Below, piece after piece: positions 35,445-44,346 of a stretch of DNA of 64,000 nucleotides. The stretch spans positions 1-64,000 of the forward strand of contig DASXMJ010000114.1 of NCBI GenBank assembly GCA_036495685.1. Reading direction: 5' to 3'. The first letter of the stretch is position 1. The number at the start of each line of letters is the position of its first letter. The notes below the pieces were generated by a model that was not told where the DNA came from, searched no databases, and saw only the letters and a list, made by a program, of their open reading frames with translations. Position numbers and translations under genes: made by a program. The DNA is from Candidatus Binataceae bacterium (lineage in GTDB: Bacteria; Desulfobacterota; Binatia; Binatales; Binataceae).

Positions 35445-37838
35445 TTACGCGGAGGCGGCCGCGACTGCGCGTTGCGCCAGGTCCGGCCGCCGCGAGGCAA
35501 TCACCCGTTCCTTCTCGCGGTAGATAAACTTCGGATCGAAAATCACGATCAGCACCGGTAGAATCGTCATCGCCCCGAGCATTGAGACGAACATCCAGAC
35601 TGCGAGCAGCAGGCCCATCTCCGCATCGAACCGGATACTGGACCAGTACCAGAACAGCACCGAAGCGACCAGGGTCAGGGCGGTGAAAGCGACCGCTTTC
35701 CCCGAGGTAACTAGCGCGTGATAGGTGGCATCCTGAATCTCGCGGCCCAGCGCGAGCTCCTCGATGATTCGGCTCACGATGTAGATCGCGTAGTCAATTC
35801 CGAATCCGACCCCAACGGTCACAACCGGCAGCGTGTTGATATTGATGCCGATGTCGTGGGCGCCCATGTATGCGTTGATAGCGGCATTGGCCAACGCGAG
35901 CGGAAACAACAGATACAAGCCCGCCATGAATGAGCGATAGGTTAACAGCACGATGATGTAGATGGTCGCGAAGGCAAGGATGTTCAGGCGCAGGTCGTTG
36001 TCAATTATCTCCTGGTTGGCGGCGGCCAACTGACCGATGATTCCGCCACCCGGCTTGAACTGCACCCCCGACACCTGATGTTTGGGATCGGCGAAAAACT
36101 GTTGCGTGCGCGCGACGATTCGCTGAATGTTCTCGCCCTCCCGGTTCTTGCAATAGATGGTGATCTGGGTGGCCTCGCGACGCGGGGTTAGGATGAAAGC
36201 GGTGGCGAGTGGAGATGAGCCTGCCAGAAATGACTGGAGAAGTGCGCCAGTGGTGCCCCTGGTGGTCGGCAGCACACTCCATTTGAACTGAAATTCCTTG
36301 AGCGGGCCCCCGCTGTTCGCCAGCTGATCGGCCAGCGAATATGAGTTACTTACTTCGGGGTCGCCCTCCATGTAGCGCTGGTATTGGTCCATCACGTTGT
36401 ACAGCTGCGGGTCGTTGAGCACGCTGCGGCCCTTGAGCTCGACTACTACCAGGAACGGATCCACACCACCGAACTTGCTCTCGATAGCCTTGGCGGCTCG
36501 ATTGTAGGCAGACGCGGGCCACAGAAACGGGGTCTCGGAGCTCGGGTCACCGACCTTCAAACCGGTCCAGAAGAAAGCACACAGCACGATCACACCGACG
36601 GTCGCGAGCGTCGTGACGATCCGCCCGCCCGGTGACAGCATCGGCCGGGCGATGGCTTCCAGCATCCGCTTGAAAAATCCCTTTTCGCGCCGCTCGATCA
36701 CCTCGATGCGTGGCGGTTCGAGGTAATAATAGACAATCGGATTAAGCAGCAGCTCGCTCACGATGATCGCGGCGATCCAGAAGGAGGCCGTGATCGCGAG
36801 CTTCTGCAGAAACAGCACCGGCACCAGCAGGATGACCAGCACGCCGAACGCGTCGGTCAGAATTCCCGACAGCGAAGGGACGAACAGCTCGGAGAACGCG
36901 GAAAGGATCGCCTTTTCCTTGTCGCGCAGCCGGTAATACTCCTCGTAGTACCGGTCGTGCATCTGTACCGAGTGGCTGACCGCGCGCGCGGTTATGAGAA
37001 ACGGGATGACCAACACCAGCGGGTCGAGCGCGAACCCGATTAGCCTGATGAACCCGAGTCCCCAGATCGCGCAGATTACTCCGGAAATAGTCGGTCGCAG
37101 CGCACCCCGCCAGTCGTGGAAGTACAAATACAGCAGTACCCACAACACGACCACGGTGATCATGAAAATTCTGAAGATCTGCGGTGTGTAGTGATAGACC
37201 CAGCCGTAGAGAATCGGCGGCCCATAAACGTAGATCCGGACGGTCGAGTCGCGGTGGGGATCGACGACCAGCTTGTAGGTTTCTTCGAAGATCCTGCGAT
37301 AGTCGAGTCGGCTTTCGAGGAAGGTCGCGGTGATCTTCGCGGCCTTCTCATCCAGCGAAACGAATTGCCCGAAAACCACTCCCGGGTTTTTGTGAACGTT
37401 GCCCTTCAGCTCCTCCAGTTCGCGCGGGGTGCTCGGGATCACCCCTTCCGGCAGTATCGGCGCGTTCAAGATCACGCCGCCCGGGAGCGGTCGGAAGAAG
37501 CTTGCGTTGGTCAGCGAGCGCACCGAGCCGTGCTGGACTCCATACACCAGGTCCATGTCCCGGGTCATCGCGGCGACCTTGGCGATAATGTCGTGGGTGT
37601 AGATGGTGCCTTCGCGCGCCTCAACCATGATGGTCACGGTGTTGGTGCCGCCGAAAAACTCCTCGTACTTCTGATAGGTCTTGATAAAAGGATGATTCTT
37701 CGGGAGCAGGTCGCTAAAGCTCGTGACCAGCTGAGTCTGGGCCGCGAAATATCCGAAGAACAACGTCAGCGCGCCCAACACGAGCAGCACCCTGAAGCGG
37801 CGCTCGATTATCCATTCACCGAATCGATACCAGGTCAT
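35445..37838 (-). CDS. MMPL/RND-family transporter
   Basis: 797 residues with two similar halves, each having one helix, a large periplasmic domain and a five-helix bundle. The order is: helix 1 (VLLVLGALTLFFGYFAA), SFSDLLPKNHPFIKTYQKYEEFFGGTNTVTIMV, then helices (IFMITVVVLWVLLYLYF etc.); the second half starts LATVGVIVLCAFFW and ends with VGVGFGIDYAIYIVSRI. Such proteins export lipids or hopanoid-type molecules by proton motive force. The Ycf48-like lipoprotein is immediately upstream on the same strand (29-base gap), a repeated association that suggests joint function. Confidence 0.9.
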   Translation of the reverse strand: MTWYRFGEWIIERRFRVLLVLGALTLFFGYFAAQTQLVTSFSDLLPKNHPFIKTYQKYEEFFGGTNTVTIMVEAREGTIYTHDIIAKVAAMTRDMDLVYGVQHGSVRSLTNASFFRPLPGGVILNAPILPEGVIPSTPRELEELKGNVHKNPGVVFGQFVSLDEKAAKITATFLESRLDYRRIFEETYKLVVDPHRDSTVRIYVYGPPILYGWVYHYTPQIFRIFMITVVVLWVLLYLYFHDWRGALRPTISGVICAIWGLGFIRLIGFALDPLVLVIPFLITARAVSHSVQMHDRYYEEYYRLRDKEKAILSAFSELFVPSLSGILTDAFGVLVILLVPVLFLQKLAITASFWIAAIIVSELLLNPIVYYYLEPPRIEVIERREKGFFKRMLEAIARPMLSPGGRIVTTLATVGVIVLCAFFWTGLKVGDPSSETPFLWPASAYNRAAKAIESKFGGVDPFLVVVELKGRSVLNDPQLYNVMDQYQRYMEGDPEVSNSYSLADQLANSGGPLKEFQFKWSVLPTTRGTTGALLQSFLAGSSPLATAFILTPRREATQITIYCKNREGENIQRIVARTQQFFADPKHQVSGVQFKPGGGIIGQLAAANQEIIDNDLRLNILAFATIYIIVLLTYRSFMAGLYLLFPLALANAAINAYMGAHDIGININTLPVVTVGVGFGIDYAIYIVSRIIEELALGREIQDATYHALVTSGKAVAFTALTLVASVLFWYWSSIRFDAEMGLLLAVWMFVSMLGAMTILPVLIVIFDPKFIYREKERVIASRRPDLAQRAVAAASA

Positions 37839-37867
37839 CGCAATTGTTCGCTCAGGGGTTGCGTGGT

Positions 37868-39016
37868 TCAGCCCTGGCCGGTGCAGAAGCGCCAGGTCTT
37901 GCCGCCGTCTTCGGTATAGAGGATCACGCCAAATCCGACGATCCAGCCATGCTGGTCATCAAAAAAGCGCGCCTGCATGAGGGGCAGCGGCATGGATGGA
38001 AATCCCGCAATCGGACCCCACGCTCCGTTGCCCTGCAGACGCAAGGCCGTGCCCGTCAGGCCGGTGGTAAGTCCACTGTCCTTGCCATACAAATCGATCG
38101 AGAAGAGCGGATCGCGTGCCGGCAGATCCAGGCGCAACTGTCCCGGCACGAGTGTATCGGGTGGACCATCCGGCTTCTCGGCCTGATGCGCGAACGTCCA
38201 GCTTTTGCCGCCGTCCGAGGTCTGAACTATGGATCCGTGAACCCCGCACGCGGCTCCGTGCTGCGGGTCGCGGAACGAGAGTCCATAAAAGCTCGGAAGG
38301 GTGAAACTCAGAAATCGGGGATCCTCGTTAGTGGCAAGCTCGTGCTTCCATTGCGGCATCAGCTCGTCCTGTTGTTCCTGCCAGGTCTTGCCGCCGTTTT
38401 CGGTTGTCCAGATGCGTCCCATTTCCCCGACCACCCATCCCCGGTTGTTGTCCAGGAAAGTTACGCCATAGTAGCTCGGTTCCTCGAAAGGCAACGCGTA
38501 GTCTTTTAGCTCGGGGGGAAAGATGTGCTCCAACTGACGCTTGAAAAAACTCTCACCACCGTCGGTGGTGTTCAGTACCAACCCGCGGTCCCCCACCATG
38601 AAACCGTGTAAGCGATCGGGAAATGAGAGCGCGAAAATATACAACTTGGTGCGCGTGTTGAGGCGCTCCCAGCTCTTGCCGCCGTCGCGCGTACGCATGG
38701 CCAGGCCGTCCTGTCCGGAGAGATAGCCGTTTTCACCGTCGACCATTTGGATTGCGAACACCGCCTCATGGGTTCCGATGTCAATGGGGGTGAAGTGACG
38801 GCCGTCATCCTCGGTCAGCAGGACCTTGCCCCTAGCGCCCACGATAAACGCGCGGTCGGGGCCGGTCGGCCAGACATCGAAGAACTTGTCTTGCAAGGTG
38901 ACCGGCCGATAGGGCAGTGGAGGCACCACCACCTGCCGGTGGCAGGAGGCGGTTGTAAGCGCAGCAATCGTGAGCAGCAGCGTCACCGTCTGACGCAGGC
39001 GGATCCTAGGCATCAT
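37868..39016 (-). CDS. Ycf48/Hcf136-like lipoprotein propeller
   Basis: 382 residues. A signal peptide with the lipobox LTTASC is followed by a seven-bladed propeller of Ycf48-type repeats, seen in LLTEDDGRHFTPI, RTRDGGKSWERL, NTTDGGESFFKRQ, TTENGGKTWQEQ, QTSDGGKSWTF and YTEDGGKTWRF. Homologues in photosynthetic organisms help photosystem II assembly; here, with no photosynthesis genes in view, it is more likely a periplasmic partner of the MMPL transporter. Start at the first of two consecutive ATGs. Confidence 0.85.
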   Translation of the reverse strand: MMPRIRLRQTVTLLLTIAALTTASCHRQVVVPPLPYRPVTLQDKFFDVWPTGPDRAFIVGARGKVLLTEDDGRHFTPIDIGTHEAVFAIQMVDGENGYLSGQDGLAMRTRDGGKSWERLNTRTKLYIFALSFPDRLHGFMVGDRGLVLNTTDGGESFFKRQLEHIFPPELKDYALPFEEPSYYGVTFLDNNRGWVVGEMGRIWTTENGGKTWQEQQDELMPQWKHELATNEDPRFLSFTLPSFYGLSFRDPQHGAACGVHGSIVQTSDGGKSWTFAHQAEKPDGPPDTLVPGQLRLDLPARDPLFSIDLYGKDSGLTTGLTGTALRLQGNGAWGPIAGFPSMPLPLMQARFFDDQHGWIVGFGVILYTEDGGKTWRFCTGQG

Positions 39017-39099
39017 TGGATTCTTTAGTTGGGAGTCGCTCTATACTCAAGCAAATGGCGGCGCTGCGCAAGCACCTAAAACGCCCCGCCTATCGAGTG

Positions 39100-40308
39100 T
39101 TAGAGGTCGGCCAGGAGCAGTCCGGTTAAGTATTCGCCCTCGCTATGACCGAGCAGAACCGGATGGTCCCTGCCGGGCCCGAGGCGCGCCAGCATACGAA
39201 GGTTGCGCCGTGCTTTCGCCTGCCCAATTCGCACGGCGTGAACAAAGTCATCGCCGCGGAAATGCGCGGAACAAGAGAAGGTCAGCAGGCGCCCACCCGA
39301 AGCGAGCAGCTTGATTGCCAGCGCGTTTAGTTCGCTGTACAGACGTCCGGCCCGCACGGCATCCGCACGGCTGCGGGCGAGCGGCGGCGGATCGAGCACA
39401 ATCAGGTCGAATTTCCGACTCGCGGCGGCCATGAATTCGCCCGCTTCACCGTGCACGGACTCGACCATTTTCGCGTCGCATCCATTGAGCGCGAGGTTGC
39501 GGTTCAGTAACGCGAGGGCCCGAGCCGAGGTATCAATCGCGACCACCTGTTTCGCTCCGCCCTGCAGAGCAGCGAGCGTAAAGCCACCACCATAACAACA
39601 GGCATCGAGCACCTGCGCTTGGGCTGACAGAGATTGCGCCAGGGCGCGATTCTCGCGCTGATCCAGAAAGGCGCCGGTTTTCTGCCCACGCACAAGGTCG
39701 GCGACAAACTTGAGTCCATTCTCGGACCCGATGACTTCATCGACGGCCTCGCCTGCCAGCAGCTCCGAGCGATCTTCCAGACCTTCTTGCTTTCGCACCG
39801 CGCCCTGACTGCGCTCGAGGATGGCACGGGGCGAAAAACGTGCCGTCAACGCGTCAACCACTGCCTGGCGCATCGCATCTGCTCCCGCGGTCAGAAGCTG
39901 GACAACCAGGACGTCGGCGTAGCGATCGACGACCACGCCGGAGAGGCCATCGCCGTCGCCGTTAATCAAGCGAAAGGAATCTGTACCGCCGACCACGAAG
40001 CGCCGTCGCAACTCGCTGGCTCGGTCGATTCGGCGCGCGAGGATCTCGGATAGTGGCAGAATCTGGCCCCACGCCAGCATGCGGATCGCGATAACCGTGC
40101 GGGGGTTGTAGTAGCCAACACCGATAAGGTCGCCGTCGCAATCGCAGACCTTGACCCGCGTGCCGGCGACCAGATCGGCCGGTTCCACGCGCGCGATTGC
40201 TTGAGAGAAGATCCATGGGTTCCCGCCACGTACCGGACCGTCGCGTCCAGAGCGCAGACAGATACGCCCGTATGCGGTCTTGGAAGCCTCGGCGCCAGTT
40301 TCGCTCAT
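39100..40308 (-). CDS. SAM-dependent rRNA (cytosine) methyltransferase, RlmI-like
   Basis: 402 residues. The PUA domain is N-terminal (GNPWIFSQAIARVEPADLVAGTRVKV, YYNPRTVIAIR), then a middle domain and a Rossmann methyltransferase with DACCYGGGFTLAAL (SAM loop) and LIVLDPPPLARSR (target-binding DPPxxxRS). This matches RlmI/YccW, which methylates 23S rRNA. It overlaps moaC by four bases. Confidence 0.86.
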   Translation of the reverse strand: MSETGAEASKTAYGRICLRSGRDGPVRGGNPWIFSQAIARVEPADLVAGTRVKVCDCDGDLIGVGYYNPRTVIAIRMLAWGQILPLSEILARRIDRASELRRRFVVGGTDSFRLINGDGDGLSGVVVDRYADVLVVQLLTAGADAMRQAVVDALTARFSPRAILERSQGAVRKQEGLEDRSELLAGEAVDEVIGSENGLKFVADLVRGQKTGAFLDQRENRALAQSLSAQAQVLDACCYGGGFTLAALQGGAKQVVAIDTSARALALLNRNLALNGCDAKMVESVHGEAGEFMAAASRKFDLIVLDPPPLARSRADAVRAGRLYSELNALAIKLLASGGRLLTFSCSAHFRGDDFVHAVRIGQAKARRNLRMLARLGPGRDHPVLLGHSEGEYLTGLLLADL

Positions 40309-40838
40309 CGCGCGGGCCAGGCCGATTCGCCGGGTCGGATAAACTCCCCGCTCCGCCCACCCTGCTTAGAAACCAGACGAATCGGGCCGATCTCCATCGC
40401 TCGATCGATGGCTTTCGCCATGTCGTAGATGACCAGCGCCGCCGTGCTGACCGCGACCAGCGCTTCCATCTCCACGCCGGTGCGAGCTTCGGTAGCAGCT
40501 CGGGCCTCGATTTCCAGGGTGGATCGTTTTCGATCGGGCAGGAAGTCGATCGCTACCACTTCGAGCGGAAGCTGATGGCACAACGGAATCAATTCATGGG
40601 TTCGCTTGGCTGCCATTATTCCCGCCAGACGCGCGGCGGAAAGCGCCTCGCCCTTCTTCAACTTGCCACCGAGGATCGCGGCGAGCGTCGCGCGTGCCAT
40701 GGTTATCCTCCCGCGTGCGATCGCTGTGCGGCGGGTGACAGGCTTTTCGCCGATGTCGACCATCCGGATGCGTCCGTGCGAATCCAAATGTGTCAGCCGC
40801 GGCGCAGCTTTGCTGGATACGGTTTTCTTCACGCCCAT
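40305..40838 (-). CDS. moaC: Cyclic pyranopterin monophosphate synthase MoaC
   Basis: 177 residues from the ATG at 40838, chosen because homologues begin close to the LTHLDSHGRIRMVDIG segment; longer frames add about 80 unrelated residues overlapping trxB. The signature KRTHELIPLCHQLPL, with TEARTGVEMEAL and the KxxxR-type MCKAID (here YDMAKAIDRAM), is present. It makes the pyranopterin core of molybdenum cofactor from the MoaA product. No other mo-cofactor genes are in the window. Confidence 0.92.
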   Translation of the reverse strand: MGVKKTVSSKAAPRLTHLDSHGRIRMVDIGEKPVTRRTAIARGRITMARATLAAILGGKLKKGEALSAARLAGIMAAKRTHELIPLCHQLPLEVVAIDFLPDRKRSTLEIEARAATEARTGVEMEALVAVSTAALVIYDMAKAIDRAMEIGPIRLVSKQGGRSGEFIRPGESAWPAR

Positions 40839-40895
40839 CGATTCGGAGCTTATGTTGACCGTCTCGCCAGATACAATAAACTGCACCGCACAGGC

Positions 40896-41837
40896 ATGGC
40901 AGACGACGCAAACAAGGTTGTAATTCTCGGCTCGGGGCCGGCGGGACTGACCGCGGCCCTCTACACCGCACGCGCGAACCTCGCACCTTTGGTCATCGAA
41001 GGGACGTCGCCCGGCGGCCAACTTACCATCACTACCGACGTAGAAAATTACCCGGGCTTCGAAAAGGGCATTCAAGGGCCGGAGATGATGGAGGTATTTC
41101 GGCGCCAGGCAGAGCGTTTCGGCACCCGGTTCATGAGCGGAGAAGTGAGCGAGACGCGCTTGGACCGACGCCCCTTCGAAATCATAGTCGACGGGGCAGC
41201 GATTAGGGCGCAGTCAGTGATCATTTCGACCGGGGCTTCGGCCAAGCTGCTCAACCTCGAGTCGGAAAAGCGCCTGATGGGCTACGGCGTCAGCGCGTGC
41301 GCAACCTGCGACGGCGCGTTTTTTAAAAACAAGGAAGTCGTGGTGGTGGGGGGCGGCGATACGGCCATGGAAGAAGCGACGTTTCTCACGCGTTTCTGCA
41401 CCCGGGTGACGATCGTCCATCGCCGCGACACCCTGCGCGCATCGAAGATCATGCAGGATCGCGCCATCAAGAATCCCAAGATCGCGTTCGTCTGGGATTC
41501 GATCGTGGACGAGATTCACGGCGAGGCAAAAGATGGCGTCCACGGCGTGCGGCTCAAGAATGTCAAGACCGGCGCGACCTCCGAGTTCAAGGCCGACGGC
41601 GTGTTCATGGCAATCGGTCATCAGCCCAATACGAGTGTCTTCAAGGGCAAGCTCGAGATGGATGATCTCGGCTATCTCAAGGTGCATCCCGGTTCTACCT
41701 ACACCAACATCGAGGGCGTATTTGCCGCCGGCGACGTGGCAGATCGCGTCTATCGGCAGGCGGTCACGGCCGCCGGCACCGGATGCATGGCCGCGATCGA
41801 CGCCGAGCGCTGGCTGGAAACCCAACCCGCCGGCTGA
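40896..41837 (+). CDS. trxB: Thioredoxin reductase
   Basis: 313 residues. The FAD-binding ILGSGPAGLTAALYTARA (about 10-27), GQLTITTDVENYPGF, redox-active ACATCDGAFF (the CATC pair, about 136-139), NADPH-binding VVVVGGGDTAMEEA and the C-terminal GVFAAGDVADRVYRQAVTAAG are all typical. It reduces thioredoxin with NADPH. The start at 40896 follows from homologues. It is divergent from moaC with a 57-base intergenic region. Confidence 0.95.
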   Translation: MADDANKVVILGSGPAGLTAALYTARANLAPLVIEGTSPGGQLTITTDVENYPGFEKGIQGPEMMEVFRRQAERFGTRFMSGEVSETRLDRRPFEIIVDGAAIRAQSVIISTGASAKLLNLESEKRLMGYGVSACATCDGAFFKNKEVVVVGGGDTAMEEATFLTRFCTRVTIVHRRDTLRASKIMQDRAIKNPKIAFVWDSIVDEIHGEAKDGVHGVRLKNVKTGATSEFKADGVFMAIGHQPNTSVFKGKLEMDDLGYLKVHPGSTYTNIEGVFAAGDVADRVYRQAVTAAGTGCMAAIDAERWLETQPAG

Positions 41838-42003
41838 TCGCAGGAGTCCATCGGGTCCGCTTCTCCTTCAGATTCTTCGATTCCCCGCACCCGCGAGGGG
41901 GCGCAATTTGCTGGTGCTGTCACGGCATTTCCGGTGAGTTCCGGTCACCTCGGGAACGGTGTGCTTTAGCCCCGAACTCTTGGACAAGCGGCAGGCGCCG
42001 CGC

Positions 42004-42054
42004 TTGACAATGCTCCTGGATTGAGCGATCGTCCGAAATATAGGACGACCGTCC
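42004..42054 (+). promoter_or_regulatory. Promoter/operator candidate upstream of the tetR gene
   Basis: A perfect -35-like TTGACA lies at 42004-42009 and is followed by the half-sites CGTCC (42030-42034), GGACG (42043-42047) and CGTCC (42050-42054). They form CGTCC-N8-GGACG and the tight palindrome GGACG-AC-CGTCC. The last ends nine bases before the ATG of the TetR gene. This layout suits autoregulation by the TetR protein; -10 is not clear. Confidence 0.5.
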
Positions 42055-42063
42055 AAATCCTCG

Positions 42064-42714
42064 ATGCCCCGATATCTCACCGCCAGATTCAAAGCCGAGA
42101 CGCGACGCATGCGGCGCGAGCAGATCGAAGCGGCCGCCCTGCAGAGCGTTCTTAAGCACGGCTTTCCCGGAAGTTCGTTGCGGGTGGTCGCCAGAGAGGC
42201 AAAGGTGCCTCTCTCGATTCTTCACTACTACTTCAAGGACAAAGACGATCTGATGCACTCGGTGGTCGCGCGACTCTTCGAAGACGGGGTGGAGCGGCTC
42301 AAGAACGTTCGTGCGCGCGAACACGATCCGCTGCGGCGCATCGAGGCGTTACTGGAAGAGTACGTGCTGCGCACTACCAACAACTGGCGCTCGACCATCG
42401 CGATCATCGAATACTGGGCCGCCTGCGTCCGCAGCGGCACGGTTGAGCGCTTCTACACGCAGCTTCACTTCCGGTTGCGCGAATTGCTCGCCGAAGCGTT
42501 GCGGGAAGCCGGCGCCCCCGATGCCGACGTCCTCGCCCTTGCTTTGCTGGGAATGATGGTCGGATACGCGACTTTCTACCAGACCAAGCCGGCTGATCCG
42601 CTAGAACGCAAACAACTGCTCGACTTCGCACGCGTAATGGTTCGCCGCGCGGTCGGCCGCAGCCGCCGAGCGATGCGGCTGGTTCGCCGCCGCTCTGCAA
42701 AAGACCGCGCTTGA
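42064..42714 (+). CDS. TetR/AcrR family transcriptional regulator
   Basis: 216 residues. The N-terminal helix-turn-helix shows the TetR pattern: RREQIEAAALQSVLKHGFPGSSLRVVAREAKVPLSILHYYFKDKDDLM. The last part (YYFKDKDDL) is the hallmark. The C-terminal half is a helical ligand-binding domain, ending in a basic tail. It is the first gene of a same-strand series leading to Rieske, dehydrogenase and P450 genes and likely controls them, with the palindromic site just upstream as the operator. Confidence 0.88.
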   Translation: MPRYLTARFKAETRRMRREQIEAAALQSVLKHGFPGSSLRVVAREAKVPLSILHYYFKDKDDLMHSVVARLFEDGVERLKNVRAREHDPLRRIEALLEEYVLRTTNNWRSTIAIIEYWAACVRSGTVERFYTQLHFRLRELLAEALREAGAPDADVLALALLGMMVGYATFYQTKPADPLERKQLLDFARVMVRRAVGRSRRAMRLVRRRSAKDRA

Positions 42715-42726
42715 GGAGAACTTGCG

Positions 42727-42945
42727 ATGCGCTCGATACGACATCCGCTAAGTGGCGCCCTCTACGACTTGCAAACCGATGGGACCGTCCGGGTCGAGAA
42801 GGATGGCAAGTCGGGAACGTTTCGCGCCGATGGTTCCTACGTCTCGGGTGACATCTACAGCGCCGATCCGCAGATGTGCGTGTGGGTGGGCGGTCGCGAA
42901 CTCGGCTCGCGCAGCGGTCCGCTGATTCCCGCTAAAAACTCCTGA
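42727..42945 (+). CDS. Small beta-rich protein ahead of the Rieske oxygenase
   Basis: 72 residues: a repeat-like pattern of GxLYDLQTDGTVRVEKDGKSGTF strands, then ADGSYVSGDIYSADPQMCVWVGG. It has no signal peptide or recognised family. It lies 12 bases behind the TetR gene and 20 bases ahead of the oxygenase start, so co-expression is expected. Function unknown. Confidence 0.6.
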   Translation: MRSIRHPLSGALYDLQTDGTVRVEKDGKSGTFRADGSYVSGDIYSADPQMCVWVGGRELGSRSGPLIPAKNS

Positions 42946-42965
42946 CCTGGTTCATGGAGGCAAAC

Positions 42966-44327
42966 ATGGGTGTTGCCCAAACTATTCCCAGACGACCGGA
43001 CAATTGGCTGACCTACCAGCGCCTGCTCGATAGCGATACCCGTCCGGTGCCCAGCGTCTTGCGGCGCGAGAACCCGCTTAAACTGCCTCCTTCGGAAATC
43101 GCGGTTGAGCGTTACACCTCGCGCGAATGGTTCGATCTGGAGGTCGAGCGGGTGTGGAAGCGAGTTTGGCAGATGGCGGCTCGCGAAGAAGACCTTCCCA
43201 ATGTCGGCGACAACCTCGTCTACGACATCGCCGGGATGTCGTTTTTAGTCGTGCGGGTGGCGCCAGACCAGTTCAAGGCCTTCTACAACGCGTGTCTGCA
43301 TCGCGGGCGCATGCTGCGCGAAACCGGCAGCACCCGCGCCGCCGAGTTTCGCTGTCCGTTTCACGGGTTTGCCTGGAATATTGACGGCACTCTCAGGCAC
43401 ATTCCCTGCCAGTGGGACTTCCCGCATATCAACCCTTCGGCGTGGTCGCTGCCGGAGGCGAAGGTCGGCACCTGGGGCGGCTTTGTATTTCTCAATCCCG
43501 ATTTGAACGCCCCGCCCCTCGCCGATTTCCTGGGCAACGAGTTGAGCGATCAATTCAAGCGCTGGCCGTTGGAGCTCCGCTACAAACAGGCGCACGTCGC
43601 GAAGATTCTGCGGTGCAACTGGAAGGTCGCCCAGGAAGCATTCATGGAGGCCTTCCACGTGGTCGCGACCCATCCGCAACTGCTCGCGGGAATCGGTGAT
43701 GCGAATTCGCAGTACGACGCGTGGGGCAATTTCTCGCGAGCGATCACCGCCAACGGAACTCCAAGCCCGCATCTGTCGTGGAAACCGAGCGAGCAGGAGA
43801 TGTTCGATTCGATGACCGACCGGCGCCTCGATGAACCCCCGCTGGCCGAAATCGGCGGAGAGCTTAGCGCGCGCATCGCCTCTGCCGCGGGCGCGCGCGA
43901 GATGCTGCGCCCCGCGCTCGGCGCCGCTGCGCAAAATCTGTCCGACGCCGAACTGGTAGACAGCTTCTACTACACGGTCTTTCCGAATTTCCATCCGTGG
44001 GGCGCGTACAATCGGATCGTCTATCGCTTTCGGCCCAATGGAGTGAACATCGACGAATCGATCATGGAATGTATGTACCTGGCGCCCCACCCGCCGGGCG
44101 AAAAGCCCCCCGCCTCCCCGATTCATCGGCTTGGCGCCGACGACGATTGGACCGAGGCGCCGGAACTCGGTTTCCTGGCCCGGGTGTTCAACCAGGACAC
44201 CTTCAACCTCGCCAGGGTGCAGCTCGGGCTTAAAACGATGAAGAAGAAGACCGTGACCCTGGCGAACTACCAGGAGACCAAGATTCGTCATTTTCATTAT
44301 CTGCTCGATCAGTGGCTGGCGCGCTGA
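42966..44327 (+). CDS. Rieske [2Fe-2S] aromatic-ring-hydroxylating oxygenase, alpha subunit
   Basis: 453 residues. The start is set by the GGAGG ribosome site at 42955-42960; an ATG at 42954 overlaps it and is not used. The Rieske cluster is CLHRGRML...CPFHGFAWN (C-x-H, then C-x2-H), with WNIDGTL following. The mononuclear iron site is the EAFMEAFHVVATHPQL segment (two His; the third ligand cannot be placed with certainty). It oxygenates an aromatic, steroid or similar substrate using electrons from a separate reductase, not seen here. It sits with an SDR and a P450. Confidence 0.9.
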   Translation: MGVAQTIPRRPDNWLTYQRLLDSDTRPVPSVLRRENPLKLPPSEIAVERYTSREWFDLEVERVWKRVWQMAAREEDLPNVGDNLVYDIAGMSFLVVRVAPDQFKAFYNACLHRGRMLRETGSTRAAEFRCPFHGFAWNIDGTLRHIPCQWDFPHINPSAWSLPEAKVGTWGGFVFLNPDLNAPPLADFLGNELSDQFKRWPLELRYKQAHVAKILRCNWKVAQEAFMEAFHVVATHPQLLAGIGDANSQYDAWGNFSRAITANGTPSPHLSWKPSEQEMFDSMTDRRLDEPPLAEIGGELSARIASAAGAREMLRPALGAAAQNLSDAELVDSFYYTVFPNFHPWGAYNRIVYRFRPNGVNIDESIMECMYLAPHPPGEKPPASPIHRLGADDDWTEAPELGFLARVFNQDTFNLARVQLGLKTMKKKTVTLANYQETKIRHFHYLLDQWLAR

Positions 44328-44346
44328 GGTCGAAGGAGTAGCCGTC

